Counted from the stretch's first letter, positions 1 to 8,818 are shown. The stretch is 28,902 nucleotides of DNA from an uncultured Eubacterium sp. (GCA_910584345.1 CAJTZX010000048.1:1-28902); one strand, 5' to 3'. Notes: generated by a model from the sequence alone, not told the origin. Numbers and translations: made by a program.

Positions 1-56
1 TTTCCAAACTGTCCCAACTCCCGGAAACCCCTTGTTTTCTGCACTTTTCCGCTATC

Positions 57-1496
57 TCATTTCTCCACCCGTGACATCAACACGACACACTCAACATGAA
101 CAGTCTGCCCAAAAAGGTCCACCCCCTGGCCCCTCACCATCTCATACCCTCCTGCACAAAGCACTTTCAAATCCCTGGCCAAAGTCGCTGAATCACAACT
201 CACATAAACCACTCTCTCCGGCTGCACCTTTAAAATTGCATCCAACAGCTTCTCACCGCAGCCCTTCCTGGGAGGATCTACAACTACAACTTGCGGCCTC
301 CATTCTTTTCTCCAGCCATTGCCTAACATCAAATCCGCTTCATCACTCCCGCAAATCCTCTCAAGCACATCCTCTGCTTCTCCAACAAAAAATTCAGCAT
401 TACTAATCGCATTGATCTTACAATTTCTTTTAGCGTCTTCCACCGCCTGTGGTATGATTTCGATTCCATACACTCTTTTAGCCCGCCGGGCTAAAAATAA
501 CGATATCGTTCCAATTCCGCAGTATAGATCCCAGACTGTCTCCTCCCCAGTCAATCCGGCAAATTCCAGCACTTTTCGATACAATACTTCTGTTTGAACC
601 GGATTCACCTGATAAAAGGACAATGGTGAAATCTGAAACTTGATATCTCCAATATAATCTTCAATGTAATCCGCTCCCCACAATGTTCTCACCGTATCAC
701 CCATAATGACATTATTGCGCTGCTTATTGATATTCACAGAAATACTGGTCATTCCTTCTAAAGCTTTCAGCCTGTCTATTAATTCTTTTGACCATGGAAG
801 CGATTTCCCATTGATAACGATACATACCATCATCTGTTTGGTGCGAAAACCATATCGGATTAACACATGCCGGACAAGTCCTGTTCCACTTTTTTCATCA
901 TACGGCTCGATCTGATACTGCTCCATCCATGCTAAAATTTCTGATATTACATCCTGATTTTGCGATACTCCCAGGTAACAGTCTTCGATTGGAACAATCA
1001 CATGTGTTCTGGCTGCGTAAAATCCTGCTGCTAACTTTCCGTTTTTATCACGTCCGATTGGAAACTGCGCCTTATTACGGTAACGAAATGCTTCCCGCAT
1101 TCCTATTATTGGATCCATACGTATTTGTGAAAGATCAAAGCCACCAATCCGCAATAGATTATTACAAATTTTATTTTGCTTATATTCCAACTGTTTTTCA
1201 TAAGAAAGCGCCTGTATCTGACACCCACCACACTGTCTGTGCATAGGGCATTTTGGTTCTACGCGATCCGGTGATGGCTCAATGATCTCTGTAAGCCTTG
1301 CATATCCGTACGTTTTTTTCAGCTTTATAATTTTTGCAAGAACTCGGTCTCCAACAAGTGCGTCTTTTACAAAAAAAGTCATAGCGCTTCCTTCTCGGTG
1401 ATCGCCTTCTGCCATTTTGCCAACCCCGGAACCATCGGCGCTTAGATCTACAATTTCTAATTCAATCAAATCATTTTTTTTCATTATTTGAACCAT
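57..1496 (-). CDS. rlmD: 23S rRNA (uracil-C5)-methyltransferase, RlmD/RumA (TrmA) family
   Basis: This is an S-adenosylmethionine-dependent enzyme that makes 5-methyluridine in RNA, most likely 23S rRNA. The 479 residues begin with a TRAM RNA-binding domain (about 1-75). Cys83, Cys89, Cys92 and Cys173 have the spacing of the family's 4Fe-4S ligands. The Rossmann SAM motif DLYCGIGT is at 323-330, DPPRKG at 407-412, and the catalytic Cys434 lies in VSCDSATLARD. The length is normal. The start is supported by AGAGGA eight bases upstream of ATG. It is the last gene of the minus-strand run, 12 bases after yhaM. Clostridia often carry several paralogues, so the exact target (U1939, U747 or another uridine) cannot be fixed from sequence. 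Confidence 0.93.
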   Translation of the reverse strand: MVQIMKKNDLIELEIVDLSADGSGVGKMAEGDHREGSAMTFFVKDALVGDRVLAKIIKLKKTYGYARLTEIIEPSPDRVEPKCPMHRQCGGCQIQALSYEKQLEYKQNKICNNLLRIGGFDLSQIRMDPIIGMREAFRYRNKAQFPIGRDKNGKLAAGFYAARTHVIVPIEDCYLGVSQNQDVISEILAWMEQYQIEPYDEKSGTGLVRHVLIRYGFRTKQMMVCIVINGKSLPWSKELIDRLKALEGMTSISVNINKQRNNVIMGDTVRTLWGADYIEDYIGDIKFQISPLSFYQVNPVQTEVLYRKVLEFAGLTGEETVWDLYCGIGTISLFLARRAKRVYGIEIIPQAVEDAKRNCKINAISNAEFFVGEAEDVLERICGSDEADLMLGNGWRKEWRPQVVVVDPPRKGCGEKLLDAILKVQPERVVYVSCDSATLARDLKVLCAGGYEMVRGQGVDLFGQTVHVECVVLMSRVEK

Positions 1497-1508
1497 ACTT
1501 GCTGTCCT

Positions 1509-2456
1509 CTATGAAAGACTCGTCTTACGTATATTGGATTCAAATGATCGATGAAAGCCCAACCAATCTGTATTACCGTCTGGTACATTTACAAACGCTT
1601 CTTCTAAGGCTTCCATTTTCGCATCCATATTATCCGCAAAACTCAATGCAACTGCTTCTGCCAAAGCCGGCTTTTTCGGCGAACCATATTCCAGCTCCCC
1701 ATGATGCGCCAAAATACAATGAATCAACTCATCTGCCAGCTTTTTCGGAAAATCAGGTATTTCTTTCATTCGTTCTGTCAGCATTTGTGCCCCGATAATG
1801 ATATGTCCTAATAGTTGACCGGCATCTGTATAGTCATTTTCCGGAAATCTGGAAAGTTCTTTCAGCTTTCCGACATCGTGAAATACTGCCGCCGTAACAA
1901 GCAGATCTCTGTTTAAAAACTCATATTGCGCTGCATAACTCTCACACAGTTTTGCCACCCCCAGCGTATGCTGAAGCAGTCCACCTACAAATCCATGGTG
2001 CATCGTCTTTGCTGCCGAATGAAATTTGAACGCTTCCTCAAACTTTGGATTACCAAAAAAATCCATTGACAGCTGTTTTAAATATGGATTTTCAATTCGG
2101 CAGATGATTTCCATTAATTTTTTATACATCTGTTCCGTATCATATCTGCTGACCGGAAGATATTCTTTTGGATCATATTCCCCCGGCTGTGCTTTCCGGA
2201 TACGCTTGATATTTAACTGCAGCGCCCCCTGAAAGCTGGTAACATCCCCTACTACATTTAAATAATCCAATTTCTCAAAATCATCAATACCCAAAGAACC
2301 CGGATCCCATATTTTAGCATCCAGCGTTCCGGTTTTATCCTGCATCGTCAGAGACACAAACGGTTTCCCTGCCTTTGTTACCGACGGTTGTTTATTTTTG
2401 CACAAATAAATCTCATTAATGCGTTCTCCTTCACGCAATGTTTCTATATAACGCAT
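1509..2456 (-). CDS. yhaM: 3'-5' exoribonuclease YhaM family (OB-fold plus HD domain)
   Basis: The 315-residue protein has an N-terminal OB-fold (about 12-90), expected to bind nucleic acid, and a C-terminal HD phosphohydrolase domain. Visible metal ligands are His163, His193-Asp194, His251-His252 and Asp275. This order and length match YhaM, the cytoplasmic 3'-5' exoribonuclease of Gram-positive bacteria that trims RNA ends. The ATG has an upstream GGAGG. It sits between the HtrA-like gene and rlmD, all on the minus strand. The spacer before it holds four copies of a 13-bp AT-rich repeat. The family call is firm; the exact substrate is inferred from the family. Confidence 0.93.
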   Translation of the reverse strand: MRYIETLREGERINEIYLCKNKQPSVTKAGKPFVSLTMQDKTGTLDAKIWDPGSLGIDDFEKLDYLNVVGDVTSFQGALQLNIKRIRKAQPGEYDPKEYLPVSRYDTEQMYKKLMEIICRIENPYLKQLSMDFFGNPKFEEAFKFHSAAKTMHHGFVGGLLQHTLGVAKLCESYAAQYEFLNRDLLVTAAVFHDVGKLKELSRFPENDYTDAGQLLGHIIIGAQMLTERMKEIPDFPKKLADELIHCILAHHGELEYGSPKKPALAEAVALSFADNMDAKMEALEEAFVNVPDGNTDWLGFHRSFESNIRKTSLS

Positions 2457-2469
2457 ATGTCTGCCTCCA

Positions 2470-2536
2470 TTTTATATTTCTAGCTTTTTTGTATTTCTAG
2501 CTTTTTTATATTTCTATTATCTATTTTATATTTCTA
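2470..2536 (-). repeat. four tandem copies of a 13-bp AT-rich unit before yhaM
   Basis: The plus-strand unit TTTTRTATTTCTA occurs at 2470-2482, 2487-2499, 2504-2516 and 2524-2536. Period is 17, 17 and 20 bases. On the coding (minus) strand it reads TAGAAATAYAAAA. The last copy contains the TAG stop codon of the HtrA-like gene, and the first copy ends next to the yhaM ribosome site. It fills the whole spacer. It may have arisen by slippage; no function is evident. Confidence 0.85.
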
Positions 2537-3853
2537 TCTCAACACCCCGACTTCAACCGTACAGGTAAATTTTTTATACCCCTCTGCATTCTGCCGGTTT
2601 GCAGTTATTTTAATTTCATCCCCTTTTTTCATCTTTAGCAATAACCGCTGATAGTCCTCCATAGAAAGTATTTCCTCTTTTCCCATGGCAACAATGACAT
2701 CTCCTGTCTGCAAACCAGCCGTCATTGCCGGAGCATCTACTACAGCCTCTTTAATATATACGCCTTTTGGAATGTCATATTCCTCAGAAATCGCATCGGT
2801 TACAGTACTTCCTTTAATCCCGATATACGGCACGTTTAAACCATTTGAAAGCAATTCTATAATATCTTTCAGCTCTGAAATTGAAACTGCTGTGAGCGTA
2901 TTCTGCTCCTTTTGAATATTGGATGACTTCAAAAACAGTCCAATCACTTCTCCATTTGTATTAATCAAAACCCCATTTCCTTTTTCATTCGATACGATGT
3001 TTGTCGTAAACACTGTATAATTGCGGTCTTCGGTTGTGATGGTATTTGTTACAGAAGTAATATTCCCGGTCAATATCGAATAATTTGTGCCAAGCGGGCT
3101 GCCAAGTGCAACTACAATTTTCCCCTGTCTGAGATTCAGCGAATTACCTAATACAGCCGGTTCAATTTGATTCATTGTAGTTTTTGCAATTTTTTCTACC
3201 GGTACGCCAAGAACCGCAATCCCCGTATTTCCATCATATTTTTTTAAAGCCGCGTCTAAGGTGTCATTATTAATAAACGTAACCTGAATCGATTTTACAT
3301 CTTGAATCACCTGATACTCTGTCAATACCAGTAATTCTTTACTGTTATTTCCTATAATCAGTCCGGACGCCTGTCCTGGCGCTTCATATGGTGAATCAAA
3401 TATATCTACGCCTTCTTTGATTCCTGTGACCGTCACAATCGACTTATTTACCTGATTGCCAATCTTATACAGCTGGTTTTGAAGCACCTGGTAATCGTCC
3501 AGCGTCATTTCTTTCTTTTCTGTAATGTAGACCGTTTTTTGTTTCTTATCTTCCTTGTCCGATGCTTTTTGCACATCTTCATGATCTTCCTGCTCATCAT
3601 CTGCCAGAGAACCTTCTGGAGTCTGTTCATCCGTAAACGTATCTTTCGGAATACCAACCCACTGATCTTCCTTCGGCGCAAACCATGATTCTATTTTGGG
3701 CCGAAGCGCACAAAAAACAAGGCATGAAACAAATCCAAACAATATTGCATATCCGATCGTTGCGATGCCTTTCTGAAAAAGCTGTTTTCTGTTTACCGGC
3801 TTATCTTTGATCTTCTCTTTTATAAAATGCTGCTCATCGTTTTTGTATGGCAT
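2534..3853 (-). CDS. membrane-anchored HtrA-like trypsin-fold/PDZ protein, predicted catalytically inactive
   Basis: The 439-residue protein has a cytoplasmic basic N-terminus, one membrane segment (about 30-51), an acidic and lysine-rich linker (about 70-110), a trypsin-like fold of the HtrA/S1C type (about 125-335) and a PDZ domain (about 340-435). Conserved landmarks are LGSPLG and GEVIGLF. At the three catalytic positions I read Gln181 (LTEYQV for LTNNHV), Gly211 (DGNTGIAVL for D-TDIAVL) and Gly292 (EKGNGVL for GNSGGPL). It therefore looks like a pseudoprotease, perhaps a binding or sensing scaffold outside the membrane. An in-frame ATG lies 27 bases upstream, at 3880. The ATG at 3853 is preferred because AGAGGGG precedes it by seven bases. 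It is the first gene of the operon with yhaM and rlmD. Confidence 0.88.
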   Translation of the reverse strand: MPYKNDEQHFIKEKIKDKPVNRKQLFQKGIATIGYAILFGFVSCLVFCALRPKIESWFAPKEDQWVGIPKDTFTDEQTPEGSLADDEQEDHEDVQKASDKEDKKQKTVYITEKKEMTLDDYQVLQNQLYKIGNQVNKSIVTVTGIKEGVDIFDSPYEAPGQASGLIIGNNSKELLVLTEYQVIQDVKSIQVTFINNDTLDAALKKYDGNTGIAVLGVPVEKIAKTTMNQIEPAVLGNSLNLRQGKIVVALGSPLGTNYSILTGNITSVTNTITTEDRNYTVFTTNIVSNEKGNGVLINTNGEVIGLFLKSSNIQKEQNTLTAVSISELKDIIELLSNGLNVPYIGIKGSTVTDAISEEYDIPKGVYIKEAVVDAPAMTAGLQTGDVIVAMGKEEILSMEDYQRLLLKMKKGDEIKITANRQNAEGYKKFTCTVEVGVLR

Positions 3854-3912
3854 GAAAAAACCCCTCTTCCCATTACCCATTACACTTTTGTTTTACGATA
3901 CCTTATGTTAAG

Positions 3913-3941
3913 ATTATACGAGGATTTGGCATTTATTTCAA
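3913..3941 (-). promoter_or_regulatory. sigma-A promoter for the HtrA-like/yhaM/rlmD operon
   Basis: On the minus strand there is TTGAAA (plus 3936-3941), exactly 17 bases, then a perfect TATAAT (plus 3913-3918). It lies about 60 bases upstream of the HtrA-like start codon. The match is strong for vegetative sigma factor. Confidence 0.8.
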
Positions 3942-3988
3942 GAAAATAAGTAATTTTTCTTACGAATATTACTTTTCACTTACGAAAT

Positions 3989-3994
3989 TATAAT
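3989..3994 (+). promoter_or_regulatory. candidate -10 element for mutS2
   Basis: A perfect TATAAT lies about 60 bases upstream of the mutS2 ATG, but no good -35 element sits 16-18 bases before it. An alternative is TTGGCA (3926-3931), 17 bases, AGTAAT (3949-3954). Which of the two is used cannot be decided from sequence. The octamer CTTACGAA occurs at 3960-3967 and 3980-3987, just upstream. Confidence 0.35.
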
Positions 3995-4053
3995 GTAAAA
4001 TGAAGATGACCGGCTATTTTCGCTGCCAACTATTTCAGGAAGGATTATATACT

Positions 4054-6435
4054 ATGAATAAAAAAGTTCTTAATACTTTAGAATATAACAAAATAACGGA
4101 ACAATTAGCAGCCCATGCTTCCTCAGACTGGGCCAAAGAACATTGTATCCACTTAAAGCCTATGACAGATCTTGCCAAAATTGAGCAGGCGCAGGCTGAG
4201 ACTTCTGCCGCACTTTCCCGCATTTACCGGAAAGGAAGCATTTCTTTTAGCGGCATCTATAAAATCGGCATGTCTTTAAAGCGCCTGGAAGTCGGAGGTG
4301 TCATTAGCATTGAAGAACTGCTCCATGTTGCTTCTCTGCTGGACGTTGCGAAGCGTACCAAGACATATGGCAGAAATGATCGTGAAAACATTCCCGCTGA
4401 TACACTGGATGCCATGTTCCAGGCCATTGAGCCGTTAACGCCTTTGTGCGAGGAAATCAGGCGATGCATCATTTCTGAGGATGAGATCGCTGATGATGCC
4501 AGCAGTCAGTTAAAATCCATTCGCCGCAGTATCCAGGGTATGAGCGGACGAATTCATAACCAGATGACAAATATCCTGAACAACTCTGTGACAAGAGGTT
4601 ATTTGCAGGATGCGGTCATTACCATGCGAAATGGCCGCTACTGTCTGCCGGTAAAAGCAGAATATAAAAATCAGATATCCGGCATGATACATGACCAGTC
4701 TTCCTCCGGATCCACACTGTTTATTGAACCTGCCAGCATTGTAAATCTAAATAATGAATTAAAAGAACTGTATTTAAAAGAACAGGAAGAAATTGATAAA
4801 ATCATTGCTGAATTGAGCAATCAGGTTGCCGCCAACAGTGAGGCACTTTTCAGCGACTACAAGCTGCTTACAACACTAGATTTTATTTTCGCAAAAGCAG
4901 CATTGGCACATGAGCATAACGGAGTCGCTCCATCTTTTAATACACAAGGCCGTATTCACATTCGGCGCGGACGTCATCCTCTGCTGAATAAAAAATCTGT
5001 AGTGCCGATTGATGTCCGTCTTGGAGATGATTTTCATCTGCTTGTTGTGACCGGGCCAAATACCGGCGGCAAGACAGTCTCCTTGAAGACAGTCGGTCTT
5101 TTAACGCTTATGGGGCAAGCTGGTCTGCACATTCCTGCGGGTGACCGTTCTCAACTTGCCGTTTTTGAAAACGTATATGCAGATATCGGAGATGAGCAAA
5201 GCATAGAACAAAGTTTAAGCACGTTTTCTTCCCATATGACAAATATTGTCACTATCTTAAAAAAAGTAACGCCAAATTCGCTCGTACTATTTGATGAACT
5301 TTGCTCTGGTACAGACCCGACTGAAGGTGCGGCTTTAGCAATCTCTATTTTGTCCAGGCTGCTTCAGCGTGGTGTACGCACGATGGCAACTACGCATTAT
5401 AGCGAACTGAAAGTATTTGCACTCTCTACCAAAGGCGTACAAAATGCATGTTGTGAATTTGATGTAGAAACATTAAGCCCTACCTATCATCTGTTGATCG
5501 GTATTCCCGGCAAGAGCAATGCGTTTGCGATATCCGGAAAGCTCGGTCTCACAGAAGATATTATTGCAGATGCCAAAACACGTATTACATCTAACGAACA
5601 AAATTTTGAAGATCTGATTGCAGATTTAGAGACAAGCCGTAAAACCATTGAAAAAGAACGTCTGGAAATCGAGCAGTATAAACAAGAGCTTGCAAAACTG
5701 CATGCACAGGCTGCCACCAAACAGGAAAAGCTGGACAGCCGCCGCGACAAAATTATTCAGGAAGCAAATGAACAGGCCCTTGCCATTTTAAAAGAAGCAA
5801 AAGATGCAGCTGACGCCAGCATTCGTAAATTTCAAAAATTCGGCACTACCAATCCGTCTGCCAGTGATTTGGAAAAAGAACGTGCCGCGCTGCGCAGCAA
5901 AATGAACGAAGCAGAGTCGCGTATAGCAAAAAATCAAAAACAGCCAGCCGCAAACAACAAAGTGCCAAAAAACCTCCGACTTGGAGACTCTGTAAAGGTG
6001 CTTAGCATGAATCAACGCGGTACCGTATCTACTCTTCCTAACGGAAAGGGTGATCTATTTGTACAAATGGGCATTCTGCGCACCCAGGTTAACATCAAAG
6101 ACCTCGTGTTACTGGAAGACGATGCAACAACCTCTTCTAAAAAGTCAGCGAAAACCGGCGCAGGTAAAATCCGCATGTCAAAAGCTTCCAGCATTTCGGC
6201 TGAAATCATGCTGATCGGCAAAACGGTTGATGAAGCAATTATGACATTAGACAAATATCTGGATGATGCATACCTCTCCCATTTATCTACCGTGCGCGTG
6301 GTGCATGGAAAAGGAACCGGTGCTCTGCGCAATGCCGTTCATCAGCATCTTCGGCGTATTAAATATGTAGATTCTTTCCATCTTGGCGAATTTGGAGAAG
6401 GAGATTCCGGTGTTACAATCGTACAATTTAAATAA
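4054..6435 (+). CDS. mutS2: MutS2 family ATPase with C-terminal Smr domain
   Basis: The 793-residue protein has a MutS core and ABC-type ATPase (Walker A TGPNTGGKT at 333-341, Walker B LVLFDE at 410-415), a long coiled coil (about 505-630), a KOW-like segment (about 640-690) and an Smr domain (about 715-793, HGKGTG at 751-756). The family suppresses recombination and, in Bacillus, senses collided ribosomes and splits them. The usual Smr LDLRG motif reads IMLIG here (718-722), lacking the acidic residue. An ATG 54 bases upstream is in frame, but AGGAAGGA precedes the 4054 ATG by nine bases, so the shorter form is chosen. It diverges from the HtrA-like operon. Confidence 0.95.
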   Translation: MNKKVLNTLEYNKITEQLAAHASSDWAKEHCIHLKPMTDLAKIEQAQAETSAALSRIYRKGSISFSGIYKIGMSLKRLEVGGVISIEELLHVASLLDVAKRTKTYGRNDRENIPADTLDAMFQAIEPLTPLCEEIRRCIISEDEIADDASSQLKSIRRSIQGMSGRIHNQMTNILNNSVTRGYLQDAVITMRNGRYCLPVKAEYKNQISGMIHDQSSSGSTLFIEPASIVNLNNELKELYLKEQEEIDKIIAELSNQVAANSEALFSDYKLLTTLDFIFAKAALAHEHNGVAPSFNTQGRIHIRRGRHPLLNKKSVVPIDVRLGDDFHLLVVTGPNTGGKTVSLKTVGLLTLMGQAGLHIPAGDRSQLAVFENVYADIGDEQSIEQSLSTFSSHMTNIVTILKKVTPNSLVLFDELCSGTDPTEGAALAISILSRLLQRGVRTMATTHYSELKVFALSTKGVQNACCEFDVETLSPTYHLLIGIPGKSNAFAISGKLGLTEDIIADAKTRITSNEQNFEDLIADLETSRKTIEKERLEIEQYKQELAKLHAQAATKQEKLDSRRDKIIQEANEQALAILKEAKDAADASIRKFQKFGTTNPSASDLEKERAALRSKMNEAESRIAKNQKQPAANNKVPKNLRLGDSVKVLSMNQRGTVSTLPNGKGDLFVQMGILRTQVNIKDLVLLEDDATTSSKKSAKTGAGKIRMSKASSISAEIMLIGKTVDEAIMTLDKYLDDAYLSHLSTVRVVHGKGTGALRNAVHQHLRRIKYVDSFHLGEFGEGDSGVTIVQFK

Positions 6436-6470
6436 ATTCTTTTTTCAAAATACTCGTTTTTGTACGTTGT

Positions 6471-6499
6471 TTGTTCTTTGAAACAATATTTTATCTAAT
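6471..6499 (+). promoter_or_regulatory. candidate promoter for the two-component operon
   Basis: TTGTTC (6471-6476), 17 bases, then TCTAAT (6494-6499), about 20 bases upstream of the response regulator ATG. The -10 matches at five of six positions and the -35 at three. No convincing terminator separates mutS2 from this gene, so read-through is also possible. Confidence 0.35.
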
Positions 6500-6518
6500 T
6501 TTTAGCTAAGGAGGATAT

Positions 6519-7217
6519 ATGGCAGCAAAACAAAAAATACTCATTGTAGATGATGATGTAAATATCGCAGAACTCATCTCTCTCTACCTTACAAAAGAAT
6601 GCTTTGAAACAAAAATCGTCAATGATGGCGAAGAAGCTCTGATTGCTAACCAGCAATTTCATCCAAATCTGATTCTGCTTGATCTGATGCTGCCGGGTAT
6701 CGACGGATATCAGGTCTGTCGGGAAGTACGCGCCAAAAGTAATGTTCCGATTATTATGCTTTCCGCAAAGGGCGAAATTTTTGATAAAGTACTCGGATTG
6801 GAGCTGGGCGCCGACGACTATATTATGAAGCCTTTTGATTCCAAAGAAATGGTTGCACGGGTAAAAGCGGTACTGCGCCGCTACCAGCCCGTAAAACCAG
6901 CTGTGGAGCAACCGGCGCTCAAGCTTGTAGAATACCCTGGGCTTATCGTAAATCTATCCAATTACAGTGTAGAATACAATGGAAATCTGTTGGATATGCC
7001 TCCAAAAGAGCTAGAGCTGTTATATTTTCTTGCCTCTTCTCCAAATCAAGTGTTTACCCGTGAACAGCTCTTAGATAATATCTGGGGCTATGAATACATC
7101 GGTGACACCCGTACCGTAGATGTCCACGTCAAGCGGCTGCGCGAAAAAATTAAGGATACGGAACAATGGGGGATTGCCACCGTCTGGGGCATTGGATATA
7201 AGTTTGTCGTGAAATAA
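6519..7217 (+). CDS. OmpR/PhoB-family response regulator
   Basis: The 232-residue protein has a receiver domain (about 5-120) with acidic pocket Asp11-Asp13, phosphoacceptor Asp55 (LILLDLMLPG), Ser82 at the Thr/Ser switch position and Lys104 (YIMKPFD). A winged-helix DNA-binding domain follows (about 130-230), with the VDVHVKRLREKI recognition helix. It should be phosphorylated by the adjacent kinase and act as a DNA-binding transcription factor. A strong AAGGAGG precedes the ATG by four bases. The regulon cannot be told from the sequence. It resembles PhoP, VicR/WalR and other members alike, so no symbol is given. Confidence 0.95.
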   Translation: MAAKQKILIVDDDVNIAELISLYLTKECFETKIVNDGEEALIANQQFHPNLILLDLMLPGIDGYQVCREVRAKSNVPIIMLSAKGEIFDKVLGLELGADDYIMKPFDSKEMVARVKAVLRRYQPVKPAVEQPALKLVEYPGLIVNLSNYSVEYNGNLLDMPPKELELLYFLASSPNQVFTREQLLDNIWGYEYIGDTRTVDVHVKRLREKIKDTEQWGIATVWGIGYKFVVK

Positions 7218-7272
7218 AATGATAAATCCATTTATAATCTATGATTTCATCTGATGCCAGAAAGGAAAGCTA

Positions 7273-8697
7273 ATGAAACAAACACTATATTTAAAATTTT
7301 TATTAGGCTATCTGGTCTTTGGCATTTTAGGATTTATCCTTGTATCTACCGTAACGAATTACGGACTGCGAAATCAGATAGAATCTGTGGAAGCACGCAA
7401 TCTATATACAGAATGTACCGAAATTGCGTCCCAATATGCGAAAAACTATTACAATGGAAGCATGGAACTGACTGACCTGCACAGTCATTTGGAAACGATC
7501 AGCCATTATTTAAATACAAAAATTAAAGTAATTGATACTTCCGGAAGAGTTATTATAGACTCTGCCAATTCTGCTGCTTATGACAGTAATGGTGATATTT
7601 TCATAGATGGATTTGATATTAATGACTTTGGCAGCAAATATTATATGATGAATCGTTTTTATGATACTTTTACAGAAAACCATTTAACCGTATTTGCTCC
7701 CATTACGCCCGGCTACAGAGTCCGCGGCTATGTACTGATACATAAACCCATTGCAGATATTTATGCCTATAGTTATGAAATGCTGAATGTCGTCTATCTT
7801 ACGCTATTATTTATTTTTTTGTTGGCCTTTGTAATCCTGTTTTTATTTTCGCTGCTTATTTACCGGCCGATACGCAAGATTACCTCCGTTGCGGATGCTT
7901 ATATTGATGGAGATTTTTCACAAAAAATGAACATCCACACACATGATGAGTTAGGCCATCTTGCAGCTGTTTTTGATTATATGGCAAATGAACTGAATAC
8001 TCTGGAAGACGACCAGCGTAAATTTGTTTCCAATGTCTCGCATGATTTCCGCTCCCCGCTGACCTCTATCAAAGGGTATATAGAAGCCATCCTCGACGGA
8101 ACGATTCCTTATGAGATGCAGGACAAATATCTGAATATTATTTTATTTGAAACAGAGCGTTTAAATAAACTGACCAGCAGCCTTTTGGAATTGAACAAAT
8201 TTGGTTCACACGGCAAAACGATCTTGTATATGAAAAGCTTTGATATTAACTATATCATCCGCATGACTGCACTTACATTTGAGGGAATCTGCAGCGAAAA
8301 ACACATTTCCATAGAACTGATTCTTTCCGGCCAAAATCTATATGTTACTGCAGATATGGCCAAAATTCAGCAGGTCATTTACAATCTGACTGATAATGCC
8401 ATCAAGTTCAGCTACCCGGATTCATCCATTACAATCGAAACGACAGAAAAAAACGACAAGGTATTTGTCTCTGTCAAAGACTCCGGCATTGGTATTCCAA
8501 ATGACAGTCTGAAAAAAATATGGGAACGGTTTTACAAAACGGATGTTTCACGCGGCAAAGATAAACGCGGAACAGGTTTGGGACTCGCGATCGTTAAAGA
8601 AATCATTCAGGCACATGATGAAAATATTAATGTCATCAGCACAGAAGGCGTTGGAACAGAATTTATTTTTACCTTATCCCTGTCTAAGGAACTGTAA
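7273..8697 (+). CDS. membrane sensor histidine kinase
   Basis: The 474-residue protein has two membrane segments (about 7-29 and 171-196) enclosing an extracellular sensor of about 140 residues. A HAMP linker (about 197-245), a HisKA domain with His257 in SHDFRSPLTS, and a HATPase_c domain follow. The ATPase shows the N box around Asn375, the G1 box DSGIGIP (403-409) and the G2 box GTGLGLAI (433-440), so it should be active. AAAGGA precedes the ATG. It follows the response regulator by 55 bases and is probably its partner. The signal is unknown; the sensor has no recognisable ligand motif. Confidence 0.94.
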   Translation: MKQTLYLKFLLGYLVFGILGFILVSTVTNYGLRNQIESVEARNLYTECTEIASQYAKNYYNGSMELTDLHSHLETISHYLNTKIKVIDTSGRVIIDSANSAAYDSNGDIFIDGFDINDFGSKYYMMNRFYDTFTENHLTVFAPITPGYRVRGYVLIHKPIADIYAYSYEMLNVVYLTLLFIFLLAFVILFLFSLLIYRPIRKITSVADAYIDGDFSQKMNIHTHDELGHLAAVFDYMANELNTLEDDQRKFVSNVSHDFRSPLTSIKGYIEAILDGTIPYEMQDKYLNIILFETERLNKLTSSLLELNKFGSHGKTILYMKSFDINYIIRMTALTFEGICSEKHISIELILSGQNLYVTADMAKIQQVIYNLTDNAIKFSYPDSSITIETTEKNDKVFVSVKDSGIGIPNDSLKKIWERFYKTDVSRGKDKRGTGLGLAIVKEIIQAHDENINVISTEGVGTEFIFTLSLSKEL

Positions 8698-8716
8698 GCC
8701 ATCATATGATAAACTT

Positions 8717-8750
8717 AGGAACTGTCATGGGTTATATACATACAGTTCCT
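8717..8750 (+). terminator. hairpin after the histidine kinase gene, possible terminator
   Basis: AGGAACTGT (8717-8725) is perfectly complementary to ACAGTTCCT (8742-8750), with an inner ATG/CAT extension. The 3' side is only moderately T-rich (TACTGTTTCT), so termination may be weak. The next hairpin (8782-8818) may back it up on this strand. Confidence 0.4.
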
Positions 8751-8775
8751 TACTGTTTCTAACAAATAACCATAC

Positions 8776-8818
8776 AAAAACTGCCCAAATACAGACATTC
8801 CATATCTGCATTTGGGCA
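8776..8818 (-). terminator. intrinsic terminator of the alpha ribosomal operon
   Basis: The stem pairs 8782-8795 with 8805-8818 around a nine-base loop. The only imperfection on the plus strand (A8791/C8809) becomes a G-U pair in minus-strand RNA, giving a continuous 14-bp stem. Five U residues (plus 8776-8780) follow one base after it. It starts 34 bases after the rplQ stop codon. It may also stop plus-strand transcripts from the kinase gene. Confidence 0.88.

Noticed and set aside
32..1246. Several plus-strand ORFs of 69-124 codons opposite rlmD
   Set aside because: They are antisense shadows of a clearly recognisable gene, have low-complexity sequence and lack supporting ribosome sites.
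8028..8057. Histidine kinase H box SHDFRSPLTS instead of SHELRTPLT as a loss of function
   Set aside because: The phosphoacceptor His and the Arg-x-Pro core are intact; this variant is an ordinary one among clostridial kinases as far as I recall.
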